A stretch of DNA of 64,000 nt, from NCBI RefSeq assembly GCF_036010325.1, contig NZ_CP108549.1:2728001-2792000 (forward strand). Reading direction: 5' to 3'. Shown piece by piece: positions 62,179 to 64,000 of this stretch. The translations under genes were made by a program, and so were the position numbers. Source of the stretch: Streptomyces sp. NBC_01210 (GTDB lineage Bacteria > Actinomycetota > Actinomycetes > Streptomycetales > Streptomycetaceae). The stretch's first letter is position 1; every line of letters begins with the position of its first letter. A model generated the notes under the pieces. It made no database searches. It was not told where the DNA came from and saw nothing but the letters and a program-made list of their open reading frames with translations.

Positions 62179-63339
62179 ATGACAGCCTGTGCCATCGAGA
62201 CCGCCAACGGAGCTGTGGGGAGTACGGGGTTCACGATCACTGCGGACGGGACCTACGCGGCCCGGCTGGCCGGGGACGGCGAGGCCCTGTTCCCGGAGCG
62301 GTGGACGCTCGACGGACCCGAGCCGTATGCGGTGCCACTGCCGCTCGGCCAGCCGGAGGAGCGCGACGCGGAGGTGCTGCCGCTGACCGACGGGCGGGTG
62401 CTGATCCGGCGGCGGGTGGCGGGCACGCATGCCTTCTCGCTGCTGTATCCGACGGGGCCGGGGACGGGTGAACTGCCGCTGGGCTGGATCGAGTCGGCGG
62501 AGCTCACGCTGCTGCCGCCGTCGCCGGACGGCGTGTCCGCCTACGCCTTGGCACCCGGCGCGAAGTCCACCGCGGTCTGGCTGGTGGCGGGCGGCGCGTT
62601 CGGACCCGAGTTGGTCGCCGAGGTGCCGGGGCGCTGCTCGGGCGGGGTCTGGCTGGACCGTACGGGGCGGATGCTCGCCCTGGACCGGCAGTGGGACGAC
62701 GGCCCGGTCAAGGCGGTGGCGGTCGACCTGGAGCGGGGCGGGGAGGTGACGCCGCTGCTGCAGATCACCGAGGAGAGCGACGACCGGCTGCTGCTGGCGG
62801 AGCCGGACAGCGGACTGCTGCTGATCCGCTCGAACGCACCGGGCCACGGCCGGCTCGGCTGGGGGGTGCTGGGAAGTCTGCGGCCGGTGCGCTTCCCGGA
62901 ATGTCTGCGGCTCGCGGACTGCGCGGTGACGCCGTTCGCCGTGCAGCCCGGACAGGCGCTGATGCCGGAGAGCTGCGCGGTGGCGCTGCGGATCGACGGG
63001 GCGGCGGGGAGCTGGCTCGGCCTGTGGCGCCCAGCGGGGCGACGGTTGCATCAACTTGCCGCGCCGGAGGGGTGGTTGGCGGGTGCCGGGCTGTGGAGCC
63101 GGGAGGGGGTGCTGCAACTGCCGTACGCGACCGGGGCGGTGCCGTGCGGAGTGGCGCGGATCGACGGGCCCACGGACACCTTCGTACCGGATGTGACCAC
63201 GCAGCCCGAGGTGATCACAGAACCGGCACAACCGGAATGCGCAGGTGGGGAACCGTCCGAGGGCGCCGGGACTCCTGTTGTGTGCAAGCCGGTTCCTTTG
63301 CAGCAGGCGCCTCTCACCGGGCGTACGGCCCCTGATTAA
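62179..63339 (+). CDS. Beta-propeller-like hypothetical protein
   Basis: The 386-residue soluble protein is rich in beta-turn repeats (LPLTDGRVLIRRR, RTGRMLALDRQWDDG, ESDDRLLLAEPDSGLLLIRS) suggesting a propeller fold, followed by a Pro/Glu/Thr-rich tail. The function is unknown. The ATG at 62179 is favoured because GGAGGT lies about 9 nt upstream; the GTG at 62173 is too close to it. It is transcribed alone, divergent from nif3. Confidence 0.78.
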   Translation: MTACAIETANGAVGSTGFTITADGTYAARLAGDGEALFPERWTLDGPEPYAVPLPLGQPEERDAEVLPLTDGRVLIRRRVAGTHAFSLLYPTGPGTGELPLGWIESAELTLLPPSPDGVSAYALAPGAKSTAVWLVAGGAFGPELVAEVPGRCSGGVWLDRTGRMLALDRQWDDGPVKAVAVDLERGGEVTPLLQITEESDDRLLLAEPDSGLLLIRSNAPGHGRLGWGVLGSLRPVRFPECLRLADCAVTPFAVQPGQALMPESCAVALRIDGAAGSWLGLWRPAGRRLHQLAAPEGWLAGAGLWSREGVLQLPYATGAVPCGVARIDGPTDTFVPDVTTQPEVITEPAQPECAGGEPSEGAGTPVVCKPVPLQQAPLTGRTAPD

Positions 63340-63457
63340 ATTCTCGGGCCGGGCTGCTCAGCCGCACCGACCGGACGCCGGCGGTGACGGGGTTTTTAGG
63401 TGTGGGCGGGGGCCCTGCGACACGTAATTCAGCGATCACGACGGGGTGACTTCCCAC

Positions 63458-63631
63458 ATGTCTCAAGCCCGAACCGACACGACCCAGGAGCGTCCGCACG
63501 GTGCGGCCGCCGTCCAGGCCGAGGCCGGCGGCGCCGGAAAGCACCGGGGTGGTGCGGCCACGACGGAGGACTCTGCGACTCCGGCGCACGGGCGGCACCG
63601 CCGGCCCGGGGAGGTGGGCAGCGCGGTCTGA
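63458..63631 (+). CDS. Small hydrophilic hypothetical protein
   Basis: A 57-residue frame (MSQARTDTTQERPHG...) of Gln/Ala/Gly/His-rich composition follows a moderate GGGGTGAC ribosome binding site. It has no recognised family and looks disordered. It is followed by a terminator-type element. Confidence 0.5.
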   Translation: MSQARTDTTQERPHGAAAVQAEAGGAGKHRGGAATTEDSATPAHGRHRRPGEVGSAV

Positions 63632-63664
63632 CGCGGACACGTGGGGCTCCGCCCCGGACCGCGC

Positions 63665-63711
63665 TCCTCGATCGCCGGAGGGGCTGAACCCGAGCCCGTC
63701 CGGCGATTGAG
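63665..63711. terminator. CCTCGATCGCCGGA-family hairpin element
   Basis: The arms CCTCGATCGCCGGA (63665-63678) and TCCGGCGATTGAGG (63698-63711) pair at 13 of 14 positions, with one G-U. A GGGGCTCCGCCCC palindrome lies just upstream near 63644-63656. It is the third copy of the dispersed element seen at 25340 and 32864. Confidence 0.8.
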
Positions 63712-63723
63712 GACAAGCCGGCC

Positions 63724-63774
63724 ACCGGACGGCCCCGGCCACCGGACGGCCCTGGTCACCGGACGGCCCTGGTC
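63724..63774. repeat. 17-bp tandem repeat, three copies, at the SDR-like stop codon
   Basis: ACCGGACGGCCCTGGTC-type units fill 63724-63740, 63741-63757 and 63758-63774. The last copy enters the stop codon of the minus-strand gene at the window edge. Confidence 0.92.
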
Positions 63775-64000
63775 ACCCGTGCTTGAGACCCAGCACTTCC
63801 GCCGCCGCGAATGTCTCGTTCGACGGCCGGTCCGCATAGTGCGGGGTGAGGAGCCCGTCCAGCTCGTCGTAGCTGAACGCCTCCTTGGACGTGTCGAACT
63901 TCGCTGCCACCCTGGGCCGTTCGACGATCGCCACCATTCCGCCGTGCACAACGAGCAGCTGGCCGTTGACCTTCGCCGCTGCCGGAGAAACCAGATATCC
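63773..64000 (-). CDS. C-terminal part of an SDR-like 3-oxoacyl reductase (cut by the window)
   Basis: Only the last 75 codons are in the window. They begin GYLVSPAAAKVNGQLLVVHGG and end in FAAAEVLGLKHG. The VNGQ...VHGG segment is the cofactor-side C-terminal part of short-chain dehydrogenases, here with the long C-terminal tail (KFDTSKEAFSYDELDGLL) of FabG-like proteins near multifunctional dehydratases. The start lies beyond 64000. Confidence 0.75.
   Translation of the reverse strand, partial: GYLVSPAAAKVNGQLLVVHGGMVAIVERPRVAAKFDTSKEAFSYDELDGLLTPHYADRPSNETFAAAEVLGLKHG

Overview
The window reads as a block of Streptomyces chromosome. It has very high GC, codons ending in G/C, many GTG/TTG starts and GTGA/ATGA gene overlaps. 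The gene set and order (a glnA2-like synthetase, nadE, panB, drrAB-type ABC genes, an AfsR-like regulator, map, efeOBU, rnpB and an RNase H/phosphatase fusion) match what I recall of the S. coelicolor SCO2241-SCO2299 core region; that comparison is from memory and was not computed.

Layout. 0-9 kb: a secreted peptidase-inhibitor-like protein, an SRPBCC protein, a type I glutamine synthetase lacking the adenylylation tyrosine, then a probable copper/extracytoplasmic set (DUF3105, DUF305, a His-rich small membrane protein and a three-domain multicopper oxidase) interrupted by a DUF5990 gene and an alpha/beta hydrolase. 9-19 kb: NAD synthase, an overlapping convergent MFS pump, a membrane endo/exonuclease/phosphatase, a TetR plus 14-TM MFS operon with a clear operator, panB, and a two-gene ABC exporter. 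19-26 kb: a giant SARP-AAA-TPR regulator, an M50 metalloprotease, an F420 oxidoreductase, small proteins and map. 26-33 kb: an iron block with a heme oxygenase and the efeO-efeB-efeU operon, each preceded by DtxR/DmdR-like iron boxes. 33-45 kb: a primase/polymerase-type protein, an amidinotransferase remnant, Rsm22, a Bcr/CflA pump, PhoD, SDR, PhzF, MazG-like and ABC genes.

45-54 kb looks accessory: a PAS-GAF-SpoIIE phosphatase, a rhomboid protease, a UPF0718 permease with its TIGR03943 partner under an ArsR-type operator, a divergent MFS/ArsR (DUF5937) pair around a perfect 27-bp palindrome, and an IS256-type transposase scrap lying directly against the 3' end of the RNase P RNA gene. 54-64 kb returns to core genes: TetR, an RNB exonuclease, yaaA, eda, and a tightly overlapped operon nif3 - zinc ribbon/coiled coil - RNase H/acid phosphatase - GNAT, in which the zinc-ribbon gene appears to start at CTG. 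The right edge cuts an SDR-like gene.

A recurring oddity is short perfect tandem duplication (9-42 bp units) at or next to gene 3' ends in at least ten places. No CRISPR array, intact prophage or recognisable biosynthetic gene cluster is present, and I found no clearly new multi-gene system. The best leads are the ArsR-operator permease and efflux loci beside rnpB, the CTG start, and the 3'-end tandem repeats.
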